64,000 nucleotides of DNA from Nemertoderma westbladi (taxonomy: Eukaryota; Xenacoelomorpha; Nemertodermatida; Nemertodermatidae): positions 38,910 to 102,909 of the forward strand of contig JAUCBJ010002788.1 of NCBI GenBank assembly GCA_032718475.1, given 5' to 3'. The notes under the pieces were generated by a model that was given only the letters and a program-made list of their open reading frames with translations, had not been told where the DNA came from and ran no database searches. Made by a program: the position numbers and the translations under genes. Below are positions 55,749 through 64,000 of the stretch, one piece after another (position 1 is the stretch's first letter; each line of letters starts with the position of its first letter).

Positions 55749-58700
55749 CTATCCATAATGGAGTCTGTCTGGTTGACGTCGCCGACGTGTTGGGTGGGTG
55801 TTGTTGTGTTGTAAATCTGGTATATTTTCCGGGCTGGTGCTGGTAAGCTGTGTTGCCCAGTGAACGCCCTTAGTTGGGTTTGATGGGGTTCCTCTAGCAT
55901 TATAACCATTGTGCCCGCTGTTAATGTCCCCTGATGTCCCAATAGCTGTGTTCCTCAGAAGTTGGCGTCGGTTGCGGGTGAGACAATGGCCGGACTGTAA
56001 TTTGATCCGGTAACTGCGGTGTGAGGCCGCCTCGACCACAACACCAGTGCGGTCCCAACGCTTGGTGGTTGGGTTTTGGATCCGCACCGGGTCTCCCACT
56101 GAGAGGGTGGGGAGGGTTTTGGCCCCGCGGTTGTAATCCTCGGCCTGAGACTCAATGAGTTTTGGCACTGCAGCGTTGAGTGCGGTCCTGGTCGTTTGGT
56201 GTCCCAGGAGGAAAGCCCGGCTGTGTGCAGGTACCCGTGAGCGTGTTGGGTGCCCAAACAAAATCTGGGCCGGTGATTGGCCGTGTGCGCGGGGTGAGTT
56301 TCTTAATTCCAGGAGGCCCTCCTGGAATGCCAGAGTTTATTTTTCCCCCAGTTTTTGTTATCAAACTCTTCAGAGCCTTAACGGCGGACTCTGCATGGCC
56401 GTTGCTCTGTGGGTATTCCGGGGAGGAGAACGTCTGCTGCACTCCCCAGTCGCTAAGGAAGTCCACGAAATTGGACCCCGCGAATTGTGGGCCGCCGTCG
56501 GAGGAGAACCGTACGGGGATGCCGAAGCGTATAAAAACGTCCCGTATATGGGCTGCTGTTGTAGCGGCGGTTGGATGGCTGGTGTAGCCGTATATTTTGG
56601 GCCACCCAGAGTAACGGTCCGCTATGGCGAGGTAGTTCCGGCCGTCGAGGGCGAAGAGATCGGCAGAAATCTCCTCGAAGGGCCGGGTGGCCTCTCGGTC
56701 TCGTAGGAGAGGTTCCTTGGTGTGGCTGGGGCGGTGTGTGAGACAGGCATCACACGATGAAATGGTAGTCCGGACATCGTTGGTGAGCCCGGGCCAGTAC
56801 ACCGTCTGGCGGGCACGGCGGAGAGTTTTCTCTATACCCTGGTGGGCGGCGTGAAGTCGCGCGAGGGTGGTCCGTCGCTCGGCCCGCGGAATAATAATCC
56901 GCTGCCCGTAAAGGACGAGTTCGTGGTCCGTGGTGAGTTCCTCCCGGACGGACCAATAGGGAGAGACTCCTGGGAGTTGGCGGGAGGCCAGCGGGAACCC
57001 GCACTGTGTGGCGACGAGGAGTTCCATGTAGTCGGGGTCGTCCCGGGCGGTCTTGCAGAGGGCGTCGAGGATCAAGTCGGAGAACTCCTCCGATTGCTCC
57101 GAACTCTCGTAGAGTTCGGCGGCTTTCTGCCGGGTTACCGCATGTATGTAGTACGCCATATCGCCATCGTCGATCAAGTCATCGGAGGATGGATCGTCAA
57201 CGGGAGCGCGGGATAATGCATCGGGAATCCGATGATCCTTACCCTTCCTCCACACTGTAGTGAAGGTATACGGAGTCAGTTTAGATTTCAGCCGCTGGAG
57301 GCGAGTATTATCCGTGGCATCGATTGTGTAGCGATCCAGGATAGTAACGAGTGGCTGGTGGTCGACTATAAGGGTGAAGTGTGGAAGGCCGAGGAGGTAG
57401 AGTCGACACTTGTGGGCCGCCCAGGCGACCGCGAGCAGCTCGAGCTCCACCATGGCGTAGCGTGACTCCGTCTCCGAGACGAACCGCGATCCGCACTCCA
57501 CCAGTTTCCAGTCATCGTCGTCGTAGCGCTGGAGTAATGCGTAGCCCAAACCGTGTTTCCTCGAGGCGTCGGTTTGGAGCATTGTCTCGCGTTCCGTCTC
57601 GAAGGGAGCGAGGATTGGGGGTGAGACCAACGCGCGTTTTGTCGCCTCGAACGCCGCCTCGTGGTCCGAATTCCAAATAAATGAATTCTTAGAACTGAGG
57701 AGGGGGCGGAGGGGGGACATCGTGGAGGAGATGTCCGTCGAGAATGGGGCGAGTTGCTCCACCAACCCAACGAAACTCCGGAGGTCAGTAATATTTGTTG
57801 GCCTCGGGAAACTCGCGATAGCCCGGACCTTCGCCGGGTCGGCCCGTATCCCGTCGGCCCCGACGAGGTAGCCCGCGAACTTAACTTCGCGCTGGGCGAA
57901 CTGGACCTTGTCGGGGTTGAGGGAAATTCCGGTCTCGCGGCATCGTTGGAGGAACCGGCGGACGCTGTCGAGGTGGTCGTCGAGGTTGGCGTCGTAGAGG
58001 AGGACGTCATCGACGATCTTCCTCAAGTTTGGCAGGTCGCGGATGGCGTCGTCGCCGCGGCGGTTGTACTCATCCCCGCTCGATATTAAACCCATAACAC
58101 TCCTGGTGTGTTTATATCTCCCCCAGGGTGTTACGAATGTGGTTAGGAGCTGGGAATCTTTATCGAGAGGGACCTGCCAATACCCGGAAGCGGCGTCAAA
58201 TACGGTGAAATAATTCGCCGTTGTTGCGATTCCGGCTATCGCCACCCGCGGGCTCGGGGTGGGGTAGTAAGGCCGTGTAACCTGTTGGTTGAGGTTGCGG
58301 AGGTCCACACACAACCTAAGTTTGCCGGAAGGTTTCCGGGTAACCGTCATCGGGTGAGCCCAATCGGTAGGCTCCGTCACACGTTCGATGACGGTGCGTC
58401 GCTCCATGTTGTCGAGGAGGGACTTTACCTCGTCCCGCATGGCGAAGGGAATTAGACGCGCGCCGTTTACATGGAAGGGTTTGGCGCCCTCCTTTAAGTC
58501 AACGTGCATCGGTTCGCCAACCATGGTGGACAAAGGTTCGTCTACGTCGTCGAACACGTCCGCGTATTTGCGTAGAATTTCGTCGCGAACTCAGGGATTT
58601 AACGGTTCCTCAGTAGATTTGAATGAGTTTATGGCTTGTGGGAAATTCGGTGGAAGAATGTTAAGGTTCACGAGCGCCCGGAGGTTTAGGATTAGGCCAT

Positions 58701-58917
58701 CAATTTCCGGGGATACGACAATTAAAGCCGTTGTTTCGAGTCCGTCATAGGAGATTATCGAAGGCACATTCCCGCGATTTGTAGCGGGCTTTGGTTCGCG
58801 GCTCGCAGTTGAGGGTTGTCGATGGGATACGGTAGTAGATCTGCATCGCGGCCCCCCATAGCGCTGTACAGTTTGTGGCTGAACATTGTGTCCGTGACAA
58901 CCGCTGTCCGGTAGAGC
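55749..58917 (-). pseudogene. pol: Gypsy protease-RT-RNase H-integrase region, three lesions
   Basis: Protease: 'LPDSG' at about 58,900, then a one-base frame change right at the active site; the rest ('TDTMFSHKLYSAM', 'LRAANQSPLQIAG') is in another frame. An in-frame TGA at 58,591-58,593 interrupts the linker before RT. Counting from Met at 58,557: RT with '[13 protein letters not shown]' (~79-90) and 'IVDDVLLY' (181-188; catalytic Asp-Asp); RNase H Asp330, Glu371, Asp399; integrase zinc site His569, His572, Cys602, Cys605; DDE residues Asp633, Asp687, Glu723. Near 56,300 a frameshift moves the integrase C-terminus ('[16 protein letters not shown]', 'SVGDPVRIQNPTTKRWDRTG', a GPY-like end) to the frame at 55,749-56,261. 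All catalytic residues are intact, so the copy died recently. Confidence 0.93.
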
Positions 58918-60285
58918 TCATTTAACGGTTCCGAGTGGTTCTCCGGATACTTGTTTTAGATCCACACTTATACATTTAAGTGGGCAGGTGGCGGGCGGAA
59001 GTTCAGTTCCGTTAATGGAAATCGAGTTTACTCCAGTGTTTGAATGAACCTCTGGAAGTATCGAGTTTATACGAGGTGAGTGTTGCGGCTGATCCCTGGA
59101 ACCAGGTTTACCGCGATTACCTGATTGGGATCGTTTCTGATTGGAACGCCAGACACCCCTATAATGCCCAACCTTCCGACAGGATTTACAAACGGCGTCC
59201 TTGGCGGGGCAGTTTGGTCTACCCCCCGTGTGGTTTTGCCCGCACCACAGACATGCTTGATCCGGGCTGGGTTGCTGCGAGTTCGTTTGTTGAGATGTCC
59301 GGGAGGTCGATTTCTCGCGCAGGTAATTCGACGTCACTTTGGCGATGGGACGGCCTCGACCGATGATGGAGTCGTTCCGCTCGCTCGCCTCCATCGATTG
59401 GGAGATCCGGACGCAGTCCTCGAGGGAAGGTTGCGGAAGAACCTTCAGGAGCTCCGTCCTTGTCTCTGAAGATCGGACCCTGACCAGAATCTGCGTCACG
59501 ATCTGGCGATCGCGACAGTGGCCGCAGAGTTCGGTGTCGTCCGCCAACTCCTCAAGGGCAATGCGGAAGGTGTCGAAGGATTCGTTGGCTCCCTGCCTCC
59601 GGTCGTGGAACCGGATCCCGTCGATGGCGATGCTTCTCTTCGACCGGAGGTGGGCCTGGAGATCGTCGAGGATGGAGTCCGTCGTCGTCTCCGGTGCATC
59701 GATGTTGACATGGAGAGTCACTGTCAACATTCGCTGGAGGTTGCGTCCTAAAGCGGAAACGAGGGCGTAGACCTGTTCATCTCGGGGGAAGGTGGAGGCC
59801 TGTTGGCGGTGCGCGTGGATGCGCCAGGTCTCTCTCCAGCGACGGAACGGAGTGAATTCGATGTCGCCATCGATCTTCTCTAGCCCGGATATATCTATCA
59901 TGCGACGTTGAGGTTGGGGTTGCGCGGGAGCTGGGTGTCCCACGGCGGCGGCGGGAGGTGCAGCGGCAGCACCGGGTCCCGCACCTTGTTGGCCCTGGAG
60001 GGCAGCAATTAGTTGCATCATCCGAGCATCGGAGTCGGCTCGTTGTTGGAGGGCGTCAGCCTGGTGCTGTGCCAAACGCGCGTCGGCGTCGACCTGCGCC
60101 TTCAACATCAACTGGGTCAGTTGATCGAGTCTGTCATCCGCGTGTGCTCGTTGCTGATTCAGTTCGCATCGCATATCTCGGATGTTGTACCGATCCACTG
60201 GATCGATATTATCCGAGTCTGATGAACCCGCATTGTCGTCTTTGCCTGCAGCGGCTAAATTTTTAGCACCGCGTTTAGGAGGCAT
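58918..60285 (-). CDS. gag: Gypsy gag (455 codons)
   Basis: It starts at the Met at 60,285 (MPPKRGAKNLAAAG), about 30 nt after the 5' LTR, and is open to the stop at 58,918. Residues ~40-95 form a coiled coil ('QQRADSDARMMQLIAALQGQ'). An Ala/Pro-rich spacer is followed by the capsid region ('FTPFRRWRETWRIHAHRQQ', 'RRQGANESFDTFRIALEELA', 'LRSKRSIAIDGIRF'). Two knuckles lie near 345-385: 'CLWCGQNHTGGRPNC' and 'CKSCRKVGHYRGVWRS'. The second has Trp where the last Cys is expected, so it may not bind zinc. The role is particle assembly and RNA binding. Confidence 0.93.
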   Translation of the reverse strand: MPPKRGAKNLAAAGKDDNAGSSDSDNIDPVDRYNIRDMRCELNQQRAHADDRLDQLTQLMLKAQVDADARLAQHQADALQQRADSDARMMQLIAALQGQQGAGPGAAAAPPAAAVGHPAPAQPQPQRRMIDISGLEKIDGDIEFTPFRRWRETWRIHAHRQQASTFPRDEQVYALVSALGRNLQRMLTVTLHVNIDAPETTTDSILDDLQAHLRSKRSIAIDGIRFHDRRQGANESFDTFRIALEELADDTELCGHCRDRQIVTQILVRVRSSETRTELLKVLPQPSLEDCVRISQSMEASERNDSIIGRGRPIAKVTSNYLREKSTSRTSQQTNSQQPSPDQACLWCGQNHTGGRPNCPAKDAVCKSCRKVGHYRGVWRSNQKRSQSGNRGKPGSRDQPQHSPRINSILPEVHSNTGVNSISINGTELPPATCPLKCISVDLKQVSGEPLGTVK

Positions 60286-60315
60286 CGTTCAGTTCATAAA
60301 TAGATCACTGTGCCA

Positions 60316-60658
60316 TATAATGATATCGTAAGCATACCGATATACGAGTTAGAGTGAGAAATAATATAGTGCCGCACCGTCATATTATATTATTTCAATA
60401 CGTGCTGATAGACTGATAAGTACTGCTGGCCGACATACCGGTGGCAGTATACTGTGCAGTACAGAGCTGTCGGTCTGTGGCCGTCCAGGATGACAGCTCC
60501 AGTATCCTAAAACAATGAATGAATAATATATCCTACCTACTGTGAAATCCCATCACCCGATATCCCATGCAATCTGCCCATCGCTGATTGGCCGTTGCCT
60601 AGTAACGGATCTAGAGTACGTAGCTAAGGAATATCAATACAATAATAATATCAATACA
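60316..60658 (-). repeat. 5' LTR of the gypsy element
   Basis: 343 bp, same boundaries as the 3' LTR; followed on the element strand by TGGCACAGTGATC at about 60,301-60,313. Confidence 0.95.
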
Positions 60659-61429
60659 GTCTGTGCCTCAGTGCCTCATTGAGGCATAGTCTGTGTTTTA
60701 GTGAGGTAAAGTCTGTGGCTCAAACCTAAAACTCGAGGCTTTAGGAGTGCCCCAGGTCTTAAATCCGAGTCTTTAGCGGCAGACTTTGAGACAATTCACC
60801 CTTTAGTGGTGAACTTTGGTGGAACTTCAGAATACTCTGCGACTCCGTAAAAGATATAGCCTGTGATATAGTAGATGCCTACCGAGTTTAAACCTAAGCG
60901 GATTGTAAATATCAAAGTTAGAGAAGATGTTAATTTTCAAGTAATACGCCCTCTAGCGGCAGACTGGGGAACTTCAGACTACTCTGCGACTCCGTAAAAG
61001 ATATAGCCTATGCTGTAGTAGATGCCTACCGAGTTTAAACCTAATCGGAATGAAAATAACAAAGTTAGAGAACATGTTAATTTTCAGATAATACGCCCTC
61101 TAGCAGCAGACTATAGAACTGCAGACGGCTGGATATAGGTAAGAGTTATTAGTAATCAGAGGTGTCACGAGAGGGGGCGAGGCGCTTGGATACAACTTTT
61201 ATTAAAAACCTGTTGCTTGGTTAAAGCTAATTGGTCAATGATAAAGCTGTCTGGATATAGATAAGAGTAATTAGTTACCAGTAAGGAAGCTGTATACCCT
61301 TGGGCTAAATATAGCAATGAGGTGTCAACAAAGACATCATTTAGAAAGTAATATATAAAACTAAAAACTAATTATTATAATTCAAAAATAGAAATAAATT
61401 AAATAAATTAAAAATATCCAAAGATATCC

Positions 61430-62040
61430 GCAAGTTGTTCACCCCAACCCAATGATGGAATTAGAGTGCTTATATTTCACGATGATGTATTTGATAGCGA
61501 ACCGACCACTTTCTGTTATACCAGATAGTTTCGAACAGATGGAGGAGTATTGTAAAGCGGGAGAGCGATCACCACCTGACAACTAACAGGTAGGGACATA
61601 CGTCTTTGGTACTACTGCGATAATTGTCACAAACCTAATCAACAGATATCGCGTGCTGTTCACCCGCATAGAAGGTGTATTAAACACAGCGGTGGGTTTG
61701 AACATGGGTTGTTTGATGGACAACTTCATGGTGATAGATTCAATCATTGAGTCGCCAAACCCTTAATCAGAGTTCTGGAATACACTGTGCGACCTCCACA
61801 TAAACCAGTCAACCCTCAATTCCTCGATCCTCAAAGTCTCATGGATCCACCCAGGTTTTAAAACCTCTTTCAAGACTGGGTGTTACCTGAACAGCTAATT
61901 GGTGGAGGTCAACCTGGGCTGAATATCGAAAAAGTTCGCCCCATTAATCTCTCTAGTGGAGCACCTGGATGCACGTTTTCTCATCCCATCCAGGAAGGGT
62001 GATCCAGCAGAAGTGGAAAAACAGATAGTGTAGTTCGCTC
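61430..62040 (+). pseudogene. Unit R copy 3: Cys/His segment upstream of the HECT domain
   Basis: Frames spell 'WYYCDNCHKPNQ', 'HPHRRCIKHSGGFEHGLFDG', 'KPLIRVLEYTVRPPHKPVNP' and 'DWVLPEQLIGGGQPG', matching 43,060-43,440 segment by segment. Here the metal-site candidate is better kept (Cys-x2-Cys ... His-x4-Cys-x2-His) than in copy 1, where the first Cys is Tyr. Stops and frame changes interrupt it. It leads directly into HECT-type sequence, suggesting that unit R once encoded, or neighboured, a ubiquitin ligase. Confidence 0.6.
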
Positions 62041-63529
62041 ATTTCCCCTTGGAGAAACATTAAGTCGATACTGCAAGGAAAAATTTATGTTATTAAACAT
62101 TGTGCTGTACAGTACAATACCGATGATGGTGAAAATATAATTAAAGAAAAAATATCTGACTGCCTGTTATCTCCCCCGCCTTGTTGTTCCGCTGGAACAG
62201 ACTTTTGCTTTGTTAAATTACATGAGAGGACCATTCATCCTATCAGTACTAGTATTAATTACAAGTTCTCCACTGAAGCTCTGAATTCTCACTATCAACC
62301 GAAATCAGTTGTGTGATGCGAGTTCAACCATCCCAATATCAGCTAGTGGTAGACTAAATAGCGCTACTAATAATGCGTCACTACAACTGGGTCCTGTAGA
62401 ACTACTTACGGGTAGTTCTACAGGTACCGGTAACTGATGTTTCGTCTGAAAGTTCTAATAATAAAGCGGAGTACTCAATGGTTATTACACAGAACGATTT
62501 AGAAATATTAAAGACATTACATGTTAGATATGTTTATGATGAGGAATCACCTGGCTTTGTCGATCTCAATATATATAAGGAGTTAGTGATTTATTTTCAG
62601 GGAGAACCGGGTTGCGATCAAGGGTGTTTGAGAAGAGACTTCTTTGGGCCTTTGATGAGTCTACATCCTTGTTCCCCACTATTTAGCAACCTTGGTAGAT
62701 TCTTTGTCCATAGCACCACCGATGTTTCCAAAGTGGTGAATGGACAATTCGTAGCTTTGGGTAAGTTTTTAGCCATGGCGTTGATTCACGAGGAACAGAC
62801 GATTAGTTTCATACATCCACTGGTAGCCCGTTCCATTATATTTGGGGAAGAGTATAACTCTTTATGCTTCGTTGAAACGATTGATGAAATTCCTCCTTGA
62901 CTCGTTCTGTCTGGTAGTATAAGCCAAGAGCTTAAATATTCTTGTGGTGAACTAGGTATAGTTGTGGAAGGTGTTATAGCTGATGGAAGGAAGATAGCTG
63001 AGATTTATTTAAAAGCTATAATGGTTGCTAATAAAAGTGCAATTGATTCAAAAAAGACGGTTTCCAAAACTGCCTAATTGATGAAGAAATTCCACCCTAA
63101 CTAGTTTATAAATTTCACTGATGCGCAGTTGAAGTACGTATTGGTGAATTTTGGGATGTGCCTTATACTTAAATCGATCTGAAACAAGTTCAAATCGATA
63201 TTGTCATGAATAGGACATTTTAAATTTGGGGGGGGGGATGCCTTCTAGAGAAGTTGGACCTGAGAAAAATGACTTTAGATAGTGCTGGATTCTCTTTATC
63301 TAAGAACAATCTGCTTCATTGGTTCCTTGGTTCTGATAATCCAACGTTTGTACCGAAACTTAGTATATTGTTTAAGGATTGTTCTGCAGGATGCCGTTGT
63401 CGTCATAACTTACTCAACATGTGCGTATCAACTGATGATGCCCCCATTCATGTTCATTCTGAAAATGACATGAAATGTTTATTCATTAACTCTTTTTTTG
63501 AATCTGGCCATGGTTTTGGTAGAATTTAG
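62041..63529 (+). pseudogene. HECT-type E3 ubiquitin ligase domain, decayed
   Basis: A 92-codon open frame without ATG (62,041-62,316; 'KLHERTIHPISTSINYKF') precedes, after frame changes, the HECT N-lobe at 62,440-63,075: 'ELVIYFQGEPGCDQGCLRRD' followed by 'FFGPLM' (family form 'V.F.GE.G.D.GG..REFF'), then 'FVALGKFLAMALIH'. A TGA interrupts it at 62,898-62,900, but the same frame continues to 63,075. The C-lobe is at 63,254-63,529: 'LHWFLGSDNP' and 'NMCVSTDDAPIHVHSENDMK' ending 'GHGFG'. The Cys followed seven residues later by Pro and the final Gly-Phe-Gly fit the HECT catalytic loop, so the active-site Cys is kept. It resembles G2E3-type HECT domains more than the NEDD4 type; that is inference. 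Confidence 0.8.
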
Positions 63530-64000
63530 TTAGAATATTTTTAAAATTATTTAGGATATAGAATAGTAGAATTTAGCTTCTGTTTTGGGAAGAAAATGTT
63601 ATTGTTATTGTTTATTGCCAATTATTATATTTATAACTGTGGGTTAAACGGAGGGTTTATAACGGTTAATAAAGTTAAACTGGTGGTAGACCAGTTTAAA
63701 TGCTCAGTGGTCTTAGACACAACACACCCGGTTGAAGATTTCCGGAAGTTTGAAACCAAGGGACCGGTTTCGAGCCCCAACAGGGTCGGTTTATATTTAA
63801 AAATAGGCGAATGTTTATAAGGATAAAAAGAGGGCTATAAGCTTTATTCCTGGACAAAGTCGTTTATGACACGTTTTTTAATGGGGTTTTGGATTTTTAT
63901 ATTAAACGAATATCCTGAATCTCACTAGCCTAATTTCCCAAGACTTTTTGAGGAAATTTTTCTAGAATAATTTGTATTTAATAATAAAACAAATACAAAA
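63530..64000. other. Non-coding; possible SINE-like sequence at 63,690-63,795
   Basis: ATGCTCAGTGGTCTTAGACA (A-box-like, ~63,700) and GGTTTCGAGCCCC (B-box-like, ~63,766) are ~63 nt apart, the spacing of a Ser/Leu-type tRNA or a tRNA-derived SINE. The second box carries an extra T. No cloverleaf could be completed. A 74-codon frame across it lacks recognisable motifs. Confidence 0.35.

Larger units (their letters stand above)
55374..60658 (-). mobile_element. Ty3/gypsy LTR retrotransposon, complete, 5,285 bp, mutated
   Basis: Two 343-bp LTRs (55,374-55,716 and 60,316-60,658) flanked by GTCTG (55,369-55,373 and 60,659-60,663). They differ at four positions by eye. In element orientation the order is LTR, a TGGCACAGTGATC stretch right after the 5' LTR (primer-binding-site position), gag, protease, RT, RNase H, integrase, a purine tract AGAAGGGGGG and LTR. 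GC content is much higher than the surroundings. Three visible lesions (see genes) make it non-autonomous now. Confidence 0.96.
54190..61418. mobile_element. Giant foldback element with long inverted arms
   Basis: Left arm about 54,190-54,790 and right arm about 60,700-61,418 are reverse complements. Examples: 'CTAAAGCCTCGAGTTTTAGG' (54,734) against 'CCTAAAACTCGAGGCTTTAG' (60,725), and 'ATCTTTTACGGAGTCGCAGA' against its complement near 60,838. The right arm carries an extra tandem ~170-bp duplication (60,820-61,110). Between the arms lies a palindromic minisatellite, and the gypsy element is inserted near its right edge. Removing the gypsy element leaves a ~1.9-kb fold-back with no ORF. Confidence 0.85.

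Noticed and set aside
56155-57260. Long plus-strand frames opposite the gypsy pol gene
   Set aside because: They are antisense shadows of the GC-rich pol frame and show no recognisable protein motifs.

Overview
The window is AT-rich, intron-bearing, almost gene-free DNA from an animal genome, probably a marine invertebrate. The evidence is split ShKT-domain exons with GT/AG sites, BEL/Pao and Ty3/gypsy LTR elements, several non-LTR (LINE) reverse-transcriptase remnants, MITE-like elements and long minisatellites. An echinoderm or hemichordate-like source is a guess from general sequence texture, not a demonstrated assignment.

Region by region. 1-1.26 kb: 3' part of a LINE ORF with a restriction-like-endonuclease-type C-terminus. 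1.6-3.6 kb: the last two exons (one ShKT module each, matching phase-1 junctions) and poly(A) signal of a host ShKT gene. This is the only convincing host gene. 4.7-7.7 kb: ~1-kb tandem duplications with a MITE and a perfect 64-bp palindrome. 8.7-9.5 kb: LINE RT remnant. 10.2-13.8 kb: a 3.6-kb array of a 16-bp unit. 15.4-20.3 kb: further minisatellites and a triplicated unit holding a LINE. 21.4-23.1 kb: a TIR transposon filled with ~160-bp repeats that carry spaced 16-bp palindromes. 23.9-24.5 kb: a short TIR element. 27.3-31.5 kb: decayed gypsy and LINE pieces.

32.3-45.4 kb is the centrepiece: a complete BEL/Pao-type LTR retrotransposon of about 13.07 kb. It has 1,199-bp TG...CA LTRs and a 5-bp target duplication (TTTAT), and it sits inside a second copy of the satellite-bearing DNA transposon. 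Its 5' LTR was later hit by a LINE with its own 9-bp duplication. It keeps gag, zinc knuckles and protease but has lost RT and integrase. It also carries an unrelated ~2.9-kb unit (here 'unit R') with an unrecognised protein-coding segment. Unit R recurs at 45.9-48.4 kb, and the homologous segment at 61.4 kb runs directly into a decayed HECT-type E3 ubiquitin ligase domain (62.0-63.5 kb).

54.2-61.4 kb is a giant foldback element: ~600-750-bp inverted arms around a minisatellite that flips orientation in its middle. A 5,285-bp Ty3/gypsy element (343-bp LTRs, GTCTG duplication, minus strand) is inserted in it. The gypsy element has a frameshift at the protease active site, one stop codon in pol and a frameshift in integrase. 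Most of the remaining sequence is non-coding with short simple repeats.
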